64,000 nucleotides of DNA from contig DASYDW010000030.1 in the NCBI GenBank assembly GCA_036499395.1, positions 60,505 to 124,504 of the forward strand, written 5' to 3'. A model generated the notes under the pieces. It was not told the origin of the DNA, ran no database searches, and saw only the letters and a list, made by a program, of their open reading frames with translations. Made by a program: the position numbers and the translations under genes. The DNA is from Pirellulales bacterium. GTDB lineage: Bacteria > Planctomycetota > Planctomycetia > Pirellulales > JACPPG01. The first letter of the stretch is position 1, and each line of letters opens with the position of its first letter. Positions 19,306-28,525 of this stretch are shown piece after piece.

Positions 19306-19448
19306 GGTTGGCCTCTTAAGGGAACCTTATCATAATGTATGCCCGAGCGGCCGAATAGTCGGCTAGCTTTCGCTCTGGCTGGCTTGCGGTGATCGGCCTC
19401 GCGCATGCCTTGCTATTAACCGCACTGGGAAATCCGTTTTTAACGATC
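19306..19448. promoter_or_regulatory. divergent promoter region between ispH and hpnC
   Basis: The 143-base space must hold both promoters. An AT-richer stretch around 19318-19340 (cttatcataatgtatg) is the best candidate core. No clear -35/-10 pair or operator was recognised. Confidence 0.35.
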
Positions 19449-20417
19449 ATGGCCAGCTTGTCATTCAATGTGGATCTGGCCAACTATGGTCCCGCAGGAC
19501 AATTTGCGCGCGCCGCGACGCTTGAGGAAGGCCGCGAGTATTGCCGTGATCTGGCGAATCGCCACTACGAAAATTTTCACGTGGCCAGCCTGCTGCTGCC
19601 GCGTTACTTGCGACCTCATTTCCAAGCAGTCTATGCCTATTGCCGGTGGTCCGATGATCTGGCCGATGAGATTCACGACCACCAGCGCAGCCTCGACCTG
19701 CTCGCCTGGTGGGAAAGTGAATTGCAAAACTGTTATGCCGGCATCGTGCGGCATCCCGTCTTTGTCGCGCTGCACGAGACCATCGCGGAATTCGCAATCC
19801 CGATCGAGCCATTTGCCAATTTGCTGATTGCCTTTCGTCGCGATCAGCAGGTTCAGCACTACGAAACGGCCGACGATGTGCTCGACTACTGCCGCTACTC
19901 GGCGAATCCTGTTGGCCGGCTGGTGTTGTATTTGGCTCGCGCGCATGACGAGCGGCGTGGCCGGCTGGCGGATTCGATCTGCACCGGCCTGCAACTGGCG
20001 AACTTTTGCCAGGACGTTGCCGGCGATTGGGAACGGGGACGCGTCTATCTGCCGCAAGCCGAATGTCGCCGCTGCGGATACAGCGAGGTCGATTTCGCCT
20101 GCCACACTTACAATGAGAGCTTTCGCCTGCTGATGGCGAGTGAGGTCGAGCGAGCCCGAAAGTATTTGCGCGACGGGTTGCCGCTGATCGAGATGATGCC
20201 GCGCGGCCTGCGGGGCGACGTGTGGCTGTTTGCCAACGGCGGGCTGGCCATTCTCGATCGGATTCACCAGGTCAAATACGACGTCTGGCGACGGCGCCCT
20301 TCGATCACGCGCGCCGGCAAGCTACGGCTGTTGGCCGGGGCTGTGTGGCGCAATCTTCTAGGTGCCGGCCGACCTTCATCGTCCTCCGCAGCAGATGCCC
20401 CTGCGAGGCGCGCATGA
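19449..20417 (+). CDS. hpnC: squalene synthase HpnC
   Basis: 322 residues of the trans-isoprenyl diphosphate synthase fold (squalene/phytoene synthase group). Two aspartate motifs are present: RWSDDLADE (~71-79) and FCQDVAGDWERGRVYLP (~185-201). In the three-enzyme HpnCDE route HpnD makes presqualene diphosphate from two farnesyl diphosphates, HpnC converts it to hydroxysqualene, and HpnE reduces that to squalene. The ATG at 19449 (MASLSFNVDL) is preferred because a longer in-frame start at 19389 adds 20 residues not seen in the family. First gene of hpnC-hpnD-hpnE; its TGA overlaps the hpnD ATG as ATGA. Confidence 0.93.
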   Translation: MASLSFNVDLANYGPAGQFARAATLEEGREYCRDLANRHYENFHVASLLLPRYLRPHFQAVYAYCRWSDDLADEIHDHQRSLDLLAWWESELQNCYAGIVRHPVFVALHETIAEFAIPIEPFANLLIAFRRDQQVQHYETADDVLDYCRYSANPVGRLVLYLARAHDERRGRLADSICTGLQLANFCQDVAGDWERGRVYLPQAECRRCGYSEVDFACHTYNESFRLLMASEVERARKYLRDGLPLIEMMPRGLRGDVWLFANGGLAILDRIHQVKYDVWRRRPSITRAGKLRLLAGAVWRNLLGAGRPSSSSAADAPARRA

Positions 20418-21304
20418 CCGCGACGCTCGAGGCAAGCTACGCCTATTGCCGCGATATCGCGCGGCGTGGGGCCGGCAATTTCTACTACTCGTTCTTGCTG
20501 CTGCCGAGCGCGAAGCGTCGCGCCATGTGCGCGCTATACGCTTTTCTGCGCGCCACGGATGACGTGGGGGACAGCAACAAGACGCTCGCAATCCGCCGCG
20601 AAGAGCTTACCGCTTGGCGGTACTCGCTGAGCGAGGCATTTGCTGGACGACACAACGCGATCATGATGCCGGCGCTACTCGATACTGCATCGCGGTACGA
20701 GATTCCCCACGAATATCTTTTCGATTGTATCGATGGCGTCGAGATGGACCTTGCGGAACGCACCTACCAGACATTCGCCGACCTGGAAGATTATTGCTAC
20801 CACGTGGCGTCCGTGGTTGGGCTGGCATGCATTCACATCTGGGGTTTTAGCGATCGTGCCGCGCTAGCGCCCGCTCGTCGTTTGGGCATCGCGTTTCAAC
20901 TGACGAACATCTTGCGCGACCTGAAGGAAGACGCCGAGCGCGGGCGCGTTTATCTGCCGCAAGAAGACCTGCAACGATTCAACTACTCGCGCCAAGATAT
21001 CGAGCGAGGCGTCCGCAACTCGCAATTTCGCGAGTTGATGCGGTTCGAAATCGCCCGAGCCGAAGAACTCTACAAATCGGCCATCGAGCTTGAGCCGTAT
21101 CTGTCGCGCGATAGCCGTGCGGCACTACGGGCGATGGTCGGCATCTACGGCAGTCTGCTGGGTGAGATTAAGCGCCGCGACGGCGACGTCTTCAGCGAGC
21201 GCGTTCGGCTAAGCTCCTGGCGCAAGGTCGCGATCGCGGCGCGTTCGCTGCTGCCTCGATCCGTACCTGCGCCCACGAGTGCTGCTAGAACGCTGGAAGG
21301 ATGA
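20414..21304 (+). CDS. hpnD: presqualene diphosphate synthase HpnD
   Basis: 296 residues of the squalene/phytoene synthase family, with RATDDVGD (~50-57) and NILRDLKEDAERGRVYLP (~170-187) as the two diphosphate/Mg2+-binding motifs. Starts at ATG 20414 inside the hpnC stop (ATGA overlap), so translational coupling is likely. An upstream extension of this frame to 20222 is only a shadow of hpnC. Expected role: condensation of two farnesyl diphosphate molecules to presqualene diphosphate in the HpnCDE pathway. Confidence 0.93.
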   Translation: MTATLEASYAYCRDIARRGAGNFYYSFLLLPSAKRRAMCALYAFLRATDDVGDSNKTLAIRREELTAWRYSLSEAFAGRHNAIMMPALLDTASRYEIPHEYLFDCIDGVEMDLAERTYQTFADLEDYCYHVASVVGLACIHIWGFSDRAALAPARRLGIAFQLTNILRDLKEDAERGRVYLPQEDLQRFNYSRQDIERGVRNSQFRELMRFEIARAEELYKSAIELEPYLSRDSRAALRAMVGIYGSLLGEIKRRDGDVFSERVRLSSWRKVAIAARSLLPRSVPAPTSAARTLEG

Positions 21305-22761
21305 TCGAGCCTGTGCCAGCGCCGTCCATTATTCCTCAACCGCAGCCCGCGCAGCCGCGACGCGTGGCGATCGTCGGTGGTGGTTTGGCCGGCCTGGCCG
21401 CGGCCGTGGGGCTTGCAGGCCAGATCATCGACGGACAGCCGCTCTCGATCGAGTTGATCGAAGCGCGACGCCGGCTGGGGGGACGCGCCGCCTCGTTCGC
21501 CGATGCCGCGAGCGGCGAGGCCGTCGACTATTGCCAGCACATCAGCATGGGCTGCTGCACGAACCTAGCCGACTTCTGCCGTCGCACGGGCACGGCCGAC
21601 CTGTTTCGTGCCGATCGCGTACTGAATCTCTTCACGCGCGATGGTCGTTGCTCGCGGTTGAGTGGCGTGCCGCTGCTGCCTGCTCCTTTGCACCTGGCGC
21701 CGGCGCTGTTGCGATTGCACTTTTTGTCGTGGAAGGAGCGCTTCGCGATCGGTCGCGCGATGCTGCAATTGGCCCGGGCGAAGCCCGAGACGCTTGCTGA
21801 ATGCACGGTGTCGCAATGGCTCGCGGCGCATGGTCAGACGCCGCGAGCGATCGAGCGCTTTTGGGGGGCCGTGCTGGTCAGCGCCCTAGGGGAATCTGTC
21901 GACCGCTCCTCGATGCTGCACGCCCAGAAGGTTTTCGTCGATGCATACCTCTCGAACTCTAAAGCCTATGAACTGCACGTGCCGCGCGTCTCGCTCAGCG
22001 AGCTATACGACGTCCGACTCACGGAATGGCTCGCGCAGCAGCAAGTGAAGCTGACGCTGGGGACGCCTGTCGACATGATCGACCTTGCGAACGACGGCAT
22101 CACGCTTACGTCGGGTGCGACGACACAGGAATACGACGCCGTAATCGTCGCCGTTCCTTGGCAGCGCGTGAGCTCATTGCTGGCGCCAAGACTTGCAGCA
22201 CTTCCCGAAGTCGCCGGCCTGCAACAAATTGACGCCGCGCCGATTGCCGGCGTACACCTGTGGTTCGATCGGCAGATCACCACGCTTGAGCATGCCGCGA
22301 TGGTGGACATGCTCAGCCAATGGTTGTTTCGCCGTACGGATCTCGACGCCGGGCAGCAGGGAGGAGAATTCTACTACCAGGTCGTGATCAGCGCGTCGCG
22401 GCACATTGCCGGTCGCGATCGGGCGGAAGTCGTCGCCGAGATTTGCAACGAACTTCGCGACGTCTTTCCCGCGGCGCGTGATGCAAAACTGCTGCGATGG
22501 AAAATGGTGGCCGATCCTTTGGCGGTATTCTCGGTCCGGCCGGGCATCGAAGAGCTGCGTCCTACGCAAAAGACCAGCATCGCGGGGCTATACCTGGCCG
22601 GAGATTGGACGAAGACCGGCTGGCCTTCGACGATGGAAGGGGCCGTGCGCAGCGGTTACCTGGCCGCGGAATCCGTCTTGCAGCGGTTCAATGCGTCCGT
22701 TGAATTATTGACGCCGGATCTGCCGCGCGGCGCGCTCGCCAGGATGTTAAGGCGCGCGTAG
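21301..22761 (+). CDS. hpnE: hydroxysqualene dehydroxylase HpnE
   Basis: 486-residue FAD-dependent amine-oxidase-fold enzyme. The dinucleotide-binding site is VAIVGGGLAGLAAAVGL near the N-terminus, followed by ERRLGGRA-like ARRRLGGRAASF. The C-terminal flavin site is LAGDWTKTGWPSTMEGAVRSG. HpnE (squalene-associated FAD-dependent desaturase) catalyses the final reduction of hydroxysqualene to squalene. It overlaps the hpnD stop as ATGA. No squalene-hopene cyclase follows in this window, so the hopanoid cluster is either split or ends here. Confidence 0.93.
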   Translation: MIEPVPAPSIIPQPQPAQPRRVAIVGGGLAGLAAAVGLAGQIIDGQPLSIELIEARRRLGGRAASFADAASGEAVDYCQHISMGCCTNLADFCRRTGTADLFRADRVLNLFTRDGRCSRLSGVPLLPAPLHLAPALLRLHFLSWKERFAIGRAMLQLARAKPETLAECTVSQWLAAHGQTPRAIERFWGAVLVSALGESVDRSSMLHAQKVFVDAYLSNSKAYELHVPRVSLSELYDVRLTEWLAQQQVKLTLGTPVDMIDLANDGITLTSGATTQEYDAVIVAVPWQRVSSLLAPRLAALPEVAGLQQIDAAPIAGVHLWFDRQITTLEHAAMVDMLSQWLFRRTDLDAGQQGGEFYYQVVISASRHIAGRDRAEVVAEICNELRDVFPAARDAKLLRWKMVADPLAVFSVRPGIEELRPTQKTSIAGLYLAGDWTKTGWPSTMEGAVRSGYLAAESVLQRFNASVELLTPDLPRGALARMLRRA

Positions 22762-23096
22762 AAAACCACATTCAGTTCCTGCGCCCTCCTCAATCGCCCC
22801 TTGCGAATCGCGGAAGGCGCAACTGCGTCGCTGTTCTACCGCCGGCCGGAGTGGTAGATGAATCGCCATCTCCGAGCTTTTGCGGACGCTTGCTATCAAC
22901 TCGAAAAATGCCCTCGTCGGGGGCTGTGCATCGGCAGTTGGTCGAACCTCGGCCAAATCCCTCGATCATTCTGCGCGATCGGCGAACAAGCGGGTCGTTA
23001 AGCGGTCTGTAACGAACGCGGCACGCGAGGTGCATAGAAGAAAGTCAAGTGATTGCGGGGGCGCAGTAAACATCGCACAAAAAGAAGGAGTGCATC
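22762..23096. other. intergenic region after hpnE, no gene seen
   Basis: 335 bases without a convincing frame. The last part holds the promoter and ribosome binding site of the Gln-rich gene (AAGGAG 6 bases before its ATG). No terminator with a T-run was recognised after hpnE. Confidence 0.5.
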
Positions 23097-23381
23097 ATGG
23101 GAACGCCAGCAAACGATACGCGTAAAGATCAACAGACTGGCCAAAACACGCAGCGCCAGGATGACAAGAATCGACAGGACTTCCAGGGCAATCCGAACGC
23201 GTCGAAGGGCCAGAATCCGATGCACAAGCAACAAGAGCATCGTGGTCAGAACATGAAGGAAGAGGGCGACGCTTGCGGCTCCGAACAAGGACAACAAGGC
23301 CAGCAGAAGAAGGCCGAGGAGCAATGTCATACGCAAGGCCAGAACGCCGGCCAGCGTGCGTCTCAGGACCAGAACAAGTAG
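23097..23381 (+). CDS. small Gln/Asn-rich disordered protein
   Basis: 94 residues, no hydrophobic segment, very rich in Gln, Asn, Lys, Asp and Gly (for example GQNTQRQDDKNRQDF), with two cysteines. It has a strong AAGGAG site at the proper spacing before ATG, and an inverted repeat with T-run downstream, so it is a real, independently transcribed gene. The composition resembles short hydrophilic stress-related proteins such as KGG/hydrophilin types, but no repeat motif of those families is clear. Function unknown. It converges with lon. Confidence 0.7.
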   Translation: MGTPANDTRKDQQTGQNTQRQDDKNRQDFQGNPNASKGQNPMHKQQEHRGQNMKEEGDACGSEQGQQGQQKKAEEQCHTQGQNAGQRASQDQNK

Positions 23382-23401
23382 CCGTGCAAGCGGCCACTTT
23401 A

Positions 23402-23441
23402 TGCGGTAGAGGCCGTGTCCGACACGGGCCGACCTCTGCCG
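23402..23441. repeat. imperfect palindrome between the Gln-rich gene and lon
   Basis: Arms GGTAGAGG and CCTCTGCC flank a shorter inner palindrome CCGTGTCCGACACGG. Could be a bidirectional terminator stem, but no T-run follows it. Confidence 0.4.
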
Positions 23442-23497
23442 TGACTTTAAGCTACCCGCACTGTACGTGGCCAGCATAACAACGGTCACGTGCGAAG

Positions 23498-23533
23498 GCC
23501 GTCAGGTTCCTGCCCCGCCTGACGGCTCTTTTT
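23498..23533 (+). terminator. rho-independent terminator after the Gln-rich gene
   Basis: Perfect 9-bp stem GCCGTCAGG / CCTGACGGC with an 11-base loop, followed by TCTTTTT. It lies just before the 3' end of the convergent lon gene. Confidence 0.75.
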
Positions 23534-23550
23534 ATGCGCACCAGAAGAAT

Positions 23551-25902
23551 CTATTTCGCTTCAGCCGCGGCGCGTTCCATCAATTCCGGGACCGCGGCGT
23601 TCAATACATCCTCGATACGGTCAGTCAGTATCACTTCGAGCTGCGAGCGTACGTTGTCGGGCAGGTCATTCAGATCCTTACCATTTTCGCGCGGCAAGAT
23701 GATTCGGCGAATGCCGGCACGGTTCGCGGCCAGCACTTTCTCCTTGACGCCGCCGATGGGAAGGACCAATCCCGTGAGACTGATTTCGCCGGTCATGGCT
23801 GTGTCGCTGCGCGGCGCGATGCCGCTATAGACCGAGGCCAAGGCCGTGGCCATCGTTACGCCGGCCGAGGGACCGTCCTTGCGAATCGCGCCGGCCGGTA
23901 CGTGAATGTGAACGCCCGAGGTGCGGATCACTTCGCGATCGATTCCGAGTTCGGCCGCCTTTGACCAGATATAGCTCTGGGCCGTCTTGGCCGATTCTTG
24001 CATGACCTCGCCCAGTTGGCCGGTGAGCGTTAGCCCCCGCCCTTCGGGCAGGAGGACCGCCTCGATATAGAGAATCTCGCCGCCGGCTTCGGTCCACGCC
24101 ATCCCGGCTGCGACGCCGGGGGGCAACTGTCGGCGCATTTCTTCCATCGAGAAGCGTTCCGGGCCGAGGAGCTCGTTCAAGTCCTGCGGGCGTGCCACGA
24201 CAGGCTCGGTGTGCCCTTCGGCGAAACGGACCGCTACTTTACGCGCCAGTCGCCCCAGTGTCCGTTCCAATTCGCGCACGCCCGCCTCGCGCGTGTAGCG
24301 GCGAATCAGCCGCGCCAGGGTGTCGTCGGCAATCACTAACTGATCCGGCTTCAGGCCTGCCTCGCTCAATTGGCGCGGGATCAGATAGTGCCTTGCGATC
24401 TGCGCCTTTTCTTCGTCCGAGTATCCGGCAAGCCGCAAGAGTTCCATGCGGTCCAGCAAAGGCTGCGGAATGCGATCGAGCGTATTGGCCGTGGCTACGA
24501 AGAAAACCTTCGACAGATCGAACGGCAAGTCGAGATAATTGTCGTGAAATTCGAAATTCTGAGCCGGATCTAGTATTTCCAGCAGCGCCGCCGCCGGATC
24601 ACCGCGAAAATCGCTTCCTAGCTTGTCGACCTCGTCGAGCATGATAAGCGGATTCTTAACGCCCGACCGGCGTACGGCCTGAATGATCCGACCGGGCATC
24701 GCCCCGATATAGGTGCGGCGATGGCCTCGCAACTCGGATTCGTCGTGCAGGCCGCCCAGGCTCATCCGCTCGAATTTCCTTCCCAGCGAGCGCGCTATCG
24801 ATTTCCCTAACGACGTCTTGCCAACCCCCGGCGGGCCAACGAAGCACAGGATGGGCGCCTTGGCGTTTGGATTCAGCTTTAGCACTGCCAGGTGCTCGAT
24901 GATGCGCTGCTTGATTTCCTTCAGGTCGTAGTGATCTTCGTCGAGCACTTGCCGGGCCCGCGGTAGATCGAGCACATCCTCGGTCGTTGCTTTCCAGGGC
25001 AGTTCCAGCAGCAGCTCTAAATAGGATCGCGTGAGTTGATAGTCGGGCGCGGCCGTGGGGAGCCGCTCCAAGCGATTCAATTCGCGCGTCGCCTCTTTGC
25101 GCACCTCGTCAGGCAAGTCCGCTTCGTCCAGCCGGCGCCGCATCTCGGCTGCGTCGGCTTGCTCGGGGCTGCGTTCGCCGAGTTCTTCTTGGATAGCGCG
25201 CAACTGCTGCCGCAGCAGGTATTCCTTTTGCTCGCGGCTCAACTCGGACTGTGCCTGGCTCGTGATCTTGTGCCGCAGCTCGAGCACTTGCAGCTCGTGC
25301 GTCAAGTGCTCCATCACTAATCGCAGCACTTTGGCGCGGGTGTTCGCTTCCAATAGCGCCTGCGACTTGGCAATGTCCAGGTTCAACATCGAGGCCAACA
25401 GATACGCTTGGTGCAAAACGTCCGGCACCTGCGCAAACATCTGCTGGATTGTGAAGGGAGCCTCGGGCTGCAGCAGGGCATGCACGGCCGCTGCCTGATC
25501 GATCATCGCCCGGCCCAGCGCCTCGACTTCGGTACCGTCATCCGTAGGTTCGGGCAATTGCTGCGCGCGGATCTTGAAATAGGGCTTCGTGTCCACGGCT
25601 TCGATCAATTCGACGCGCTCGATGCCCTGGACGATGATCTGCGGGCCCACATCGCCGCGTTCCATTTTCTTGATCGACGCTAGCGTGCCGACGCGGTACA
25701 GATCGTCGAGCGTGGGCTCTTCGACTAGCGCGTCTCGCTGCGCCACGATCAGCAGACGCTTGTCCTCGGTCAGAAGCGCAGCCTCGACCGCGGCCACGGA
25801 TGCGGCACGCCCCACCGCCAACGGAAGCAATAGATGAGGAAACAGTACGTTGTTCTTCAGCGGTAACGTCGGCAGCACGGTCGACCGCGGAGCATCAGTC
25901 AT
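23551..25902 (-). CDS. lon: ATP-dependent Lon protease
   Basis: 783 residues with the full Lon plan. The N-terminal substrate-binding domain begins LPTLPLKNNVLFPHLLLPL, a central helical region contains SQAQSELSREQKEYLLRQQLRAI, the AAA+ module has Walker A GPPGVGKTSLGKS and Walker B IMLDEVDKLG, and the C-terminal protease has the Ser-Lys dyad in KDGPSAGVTMATAL and GGVKEKVLAANRAG. It degrades misfolded and regulatory proteins in the cytoplasm. The ATG at 25902 (MTDAPRS) is preferred to 25929. It directly follows the small heat shock gene on the same strand (27-base gap), so holding of unfolded proteins by the chaperone and their removal by Lon are probably co-regulated. Confidence 0.96.
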   Translation of the reverse strand: MTDAPRSTVLPTLPLKNNVLFPHLLLPLAVGRAASVAAVEAALLTEDKRLLIVAQRDALVEEPTLDDLYRVGTLASIKKMERGDVGPQIIVQGIERVELIEAVDTKPYFKIRAQQLPEPTDDGTEVEALGRAMIDQAAAVHALLQPEAPFTIQQMFAQVPDVLHQAYLLASMLNLDIAKSQALLEANTRAKVLRLVMEHLTHELQVLELRHKITSQAQSELSREQKEYLLRQQLRAIQEELGERSPEQADAAEMRRRLDEADLPDEVRKEATRELNRLERLPTAAPDYQLTRSYLELLLELPWKATTEDVLDLPRARQVLDEDHYDLKEIKQRIIEHLAVLKLNPNAKAPILCFVGPPGVGKTSLGKSIARSLGRKFERMSLGGLHDESELRGHRRTYIGAMPGRIIQAVRRSGVKNPLIMLDEVDKLGSDFRGDPAAALLEILDPAQNFEFHDNYLDLPFDLSKVFFVATANTLDRIPQPLLDRMELLRLAGYSDEEKAQIARHYLIPRQLSEAGLKPDQLVIADDTLARLIRRYTREAGVRELERTLGRLARKVAVRFAEGHTEPVVARPQDLNELLGPERFSMEEMRRQLPPGVAAGMAWTEAGGEILYIEAVLLPEGRGLTLTGQLGEVMQESAKTAQSYIWSKAAELGIDREVIRTSGVHIHVPAGAIRKDGPSAGVTMATALASVYSGIAPRSDTAMTGEISLTGLVLPIGGVKEKVLAANRAGIRRIILPRENGKDLNDLPDNVRSQLEVILTDRIEDVLNAAVPELMERAAAEAK

Positions 25903-25929
25903 GCGATTGCTTTCCTTGCGCGGGGTCAC

Positions 25930-26286
25930 TCAATGGGACTTCAAGCAAACCAATAACATTCCGTCGCGATACTCGCTCGTAATATCCGCATGCTCAACGT
26001 CATCGGGAAGCTCGATGACGCGTTCGAATTGGTTATAGGAAATCTCCATCGCGTACCAGTTTCCCCCTTCCTCGATGGCCCAATCGCGGCGCACGCCGCG
26101 TAGGATCAGACGCCGCCCGGCAAGGGAGAGCTGAAAATCCTCGGGCCGAACTCCGGCCAGCTCGAATTTCAGCAACCACCCGTGCGGGCCGTGGTACACG
26201 TCGCAGCGAGGTTTCCACACGGCGGGTTCGTAACTCGCGCCGGAGGAAAACAGCGTACGCATCAGTTGATCGAGCTTTTCGGCCAT
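25930..26286 (-). CDS. Hsp20 small heat shock protein
   Basis: 118 residues with an alpha-crystallin domain: CDVYHGPHGWLLKFELAG (strands 2-3), EDFQLSLAGRRLILRG, and FERVIELPDDVEHADITSEYRDGMLLVCLKSH. The usual A-x-x-x-n-GVL position reads EYRDGMLLV. The C-terminal I-x-I tail that drives oligomer assembly is missing since the protein ends two residues after CLK, so the oligomeric state may differ. Start at ATG 26286; a longer frame to 26400 is unlike the family. Upstream member of the hsp20-lon pair and divergent from the PRC-barrel gene. Confidence 0.88.
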   Translation of the reverse strand: MAEKLDQLMRTLFSSGASYEPAVWKPRCDVYHGPHGWLLKFELAGVRPEDFQLSLAGRRLILRGVRRDWAIEEGGNWYAMEISYNQFERVIELPDDVEHADITSEYRDGMLLVCLKSH

Positions 26287-26549
26287 ACGATTGATTAGAC
26301 CGGCGCCGTTGCGGCAGGCAAGTCCCGACGCGGAAAAGTGTCGCAGGAACGGCCCCGCCGGGAAACGACTGGGGTGCCCCTTCGAAAAGATGCGATACAA
26401 TTACCAAGGATCGCGACGCGTTCGGCACGGTTGGCATTATTCGCCGTGCGCCGTCGCGGCTTGGGCCGGGAAATCAGCCCGATTTCGAACGGATGATGAC
26501 CAGAAATCTCGCCCAGCGCATTACGCTCAACCGATTGGAGATTGCGAAT

Positions 26550-27251
26550 ATGTTGCGAAGTACCGCGGACCTGGCAGAACTTGTGATCCATGCCACGGAC
26601 GGAAATATGGGATCGCTGGCGGACATTTACTTCGATGACATTCACTGGCACGTTCGCTATTTCGTCGTGGATACCGGCCATTGGCTGCCGGGCCGGCTGG
26701 TGCTGATTTCTCCGGCCTCGGTCGCCAGTGCCGACGCGACCGGCCGGCAGTTGAACGTGACACTCACCAAACAGCAGGTCGAGCAAAGCCCCGGGATCGA
26801 GACCCATGAAACCGTCTCGCGCCAGCACGAAATGCACATGTCGAAGTATTACGGCTGGCCAGTTTATTGGCCTGCCGAGGGAGCATTGGCGCCGGATACC
26901 GACGAGCCGCAGCCCGGCGATGCGAACCTTCGCGGTGCCGGTGAGGTCAGGGGATATCATGTGCATGCCCAGGATGGCGATCTGGGGCATGTAGCGGATT
27001 TCCTGATCGATGAGACGACTTGGGACGTGCGATACCTGGTCGTCGACACCGGCAAATGGCTGCCCGGTAAAAAGGTGCTGGTCGACCCGCGCGCCGCGGA
27101 TCGGATTGATTGGGCAAAATCGACCGTCCACGTACACCTGACAAAGGATCAGATCAAGAACCTGCCGACCTATGATCCGTCCGGTGCCCGCGAGGCGCTC
27201 GACAAAGCGCATATCGAGACGTTTCAACATTGGCCGACCTACTGGTATTAA
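26550..27251 (+). CDS. tandem PRC-barrel domain protein
   Basis: 233 residues with two PRC-barrel units, each opening with a conserved G-x-(M/L)-x-x-(L/V)-A-D-(I/F)-x-x-D motif: DGNMGSLADIYFDD (~18) and DGDLGHVADFLIDE (~143), followed by (V/L)RYxVVDTGxWLPG in both. The domains are joined by an acidic linker after HMSKYYGWPVYW. PRC barrels occur in RimM and photosynthetic reaction centre H subunits and in many stress-associated bacterial proteins; function here is unknown, and there is no signal peptide. The ATG at 26550 follows a TTGGAG-like site; an upstream start at 26493 would add 19 residues. Confidence 0.85.
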   Translation: MLRSTADLAELVIHATDGNMGSLADIYFDDIHWHVRYFVVDTGHWLPGRLVLISPASVASADATGRQLNVTLTKQQVEQSPGIETHETVSRQHEMHMSKYYGWPVYWPAEGALAPDTDEPQPGDANLRGAGEVRGYHVHAQDGDLGHVADFLIDETTWDVRYLVVDTGKWLPGKKVLVDPRAADRIDWAKSTVHVHLTKDQIKNLPTYDPSGAREALDKAHIETFQHWPTYWY

Positions 27252-27326
27252 ACCGTTAGACCACGGCGAAGATGAAGCGGTCGCAGAATCGCCAAAGTTC
27301 ACAGAGCCGCGAAGGAATCGTTTTGA

Positions 27327-28484
27327 ATGACGGCTGATCCGCACACGCCGCCTCGAAGCTGGGAAGAATTCCGCCAGGCGATGCCGGTCGCGCGCCGCTG
27401 GGCCTATTTCGATCATGCGGCGGTTGCCCCGCTTTCTGAGCCCGCGCGCGCCGCAATGGTCGCCTGGGCCGACGACATGACCGAAAACGGCGACACCGGC
27501 TGGACCAGCTGGTCCGCGCAATTACAAGACGTGCGGCGTCGCGGCGCTGCCTTGCTGGGGGCCGAGCCGGCCGAGATTTCGCTCGTGCGAAATACGACCG
27601 AAGGGATCAATTTCGTCGCCGAAGGCTTTCCGTGGCGCGACGGGGACAATCTGGTCACGCTGGCCGACGAATTTCCGTCCAACCAATACCCGTGGATGAA
27701 CCTTGCCAGTCGTGGCGTCGAGTGCCGTCGCGTTGCGACGGTCGACGGGCGGGTCGATCAGGCCGCGATCGAACAGGCATGTGACAGCCGCACCCGACTG
27801 ATTGCGGTTAGTTGGGTGAACTATGCACACGGTTGGCGCAACGATCTCGACGCGTTGGCCGACATGGCGCACCGCCGCGGGGCGTACTTGTTCGTCGATG
27901 CGATTCAGGGGTTAGGAGTCTTCCCGCTGGACGTTCGCCGTACGCCGATCGACTTCCTGGCCGCCGACGGGCACAAATGGATGCTCGGTCCCGAGGGAGC
28001 CGGCCTGCTCTACCTGCGACGCGAACATTTGGATCTGTTGCGCCCGCTGGGCCTGGGCTGGAACAGCGTCCGCCAAGGAAACGACTACAGCCGGATCGAA
28101 TTGAATGTCAAAGATTCCGCCGCCCGCTATGAAGGAGGAAGCTACAACGTGACCGGCTTCCTAGGGCTGGGAGCAAGTCTCGAATTGCTCGGGCGTTACA
28201 CCAGCGAACAAATCGCGACGCAAATCCTGACGATTACCGACGACGCTTGCGAGCGTCTGGCGCGCTGCGGGGCGAAAGTTGCCAGCCACCGCGAACCAGG
28301 CCGAGCCAGTGGCATCGTGGCCTTCGAGTTCGCGGACCGTAATTCCTTGGCGATCAAGAAAGAACTACTCAATCATCACGTCGCACTCGGGTGTCGCGCT
28401 GGCCGATTGCGTATCAGCCCGCACGTTTACACTAACGGTAAAGATCTCGACCGGTTGATTTCTGCGCTGAAAGCAGTCGTCTGA
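27327..28484 (+). CDS. class V aminotransferase / cysteine desulfurase-like PLP enzyme
   Basis: 385 residues of fold-type I PLP enzymes. Conserved features are DHAAVAPLSEPA at the N-terminus, NTTEGINFVAEGFPW, DEFPSN, Asp191 in FVDAIQGLG and the Schiff-base Lys217 in ADGHKWMLGPEG. The family includes cysteine desulfurases, selenocysteine lyases and isopenicillin N epimerase-like enzymes; no mobile catalytic Cys loop of NifS/SufS type was recognised, so an epimerase- or lyase-like role is more likely, with unknown substrate. 75 bases downstream of the PRC-barrel gene on the same strand, possibly co-transcribed. Confidence 0.9.
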   Translation: MTADPHTPPRSWEEFRQAMPVARRWAYFDHAAVAPLSEPARAAMVAWADDMTENGDTGWTSWSAQLQDVRRRGAALLGAEPAEISLVRNTTEGINFVAEGFPWRDGDNLVTLADEFPSNQYPWMNLASRGVECRRVATVDGRVDQAAIEQACDSRTRLIAVSWVNYAHGWRNDLDALADMAHRRGAYLFVDAIQGLGVFPLDVRRTPIDFLAADGHKWMLGPEGAGLLYLRREHLDLLRPLGLGWNSVRQGNDYSRIELNVKDSAARYEGGSYNVTGFLGLGASLELLGRYTSEQIATQILTITDDACERLARCGAKVASHREPGRASGIVAFEFADRNSLAIKKELLNHHVALGCRAGRLRISPHVYTNGKDLDRLISALKAVV

Positions 28485-28525
28485 AAGCTTGAACTCGACG
28501 GCTTTTGGTAGCGGCGGTTTCAGTG

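Noticed and set aside
26295..27521. 408-residue minus-strand frame
   Set aside because: Antisense shadow of the PRC-barrel gene, which has clear domain motifs.
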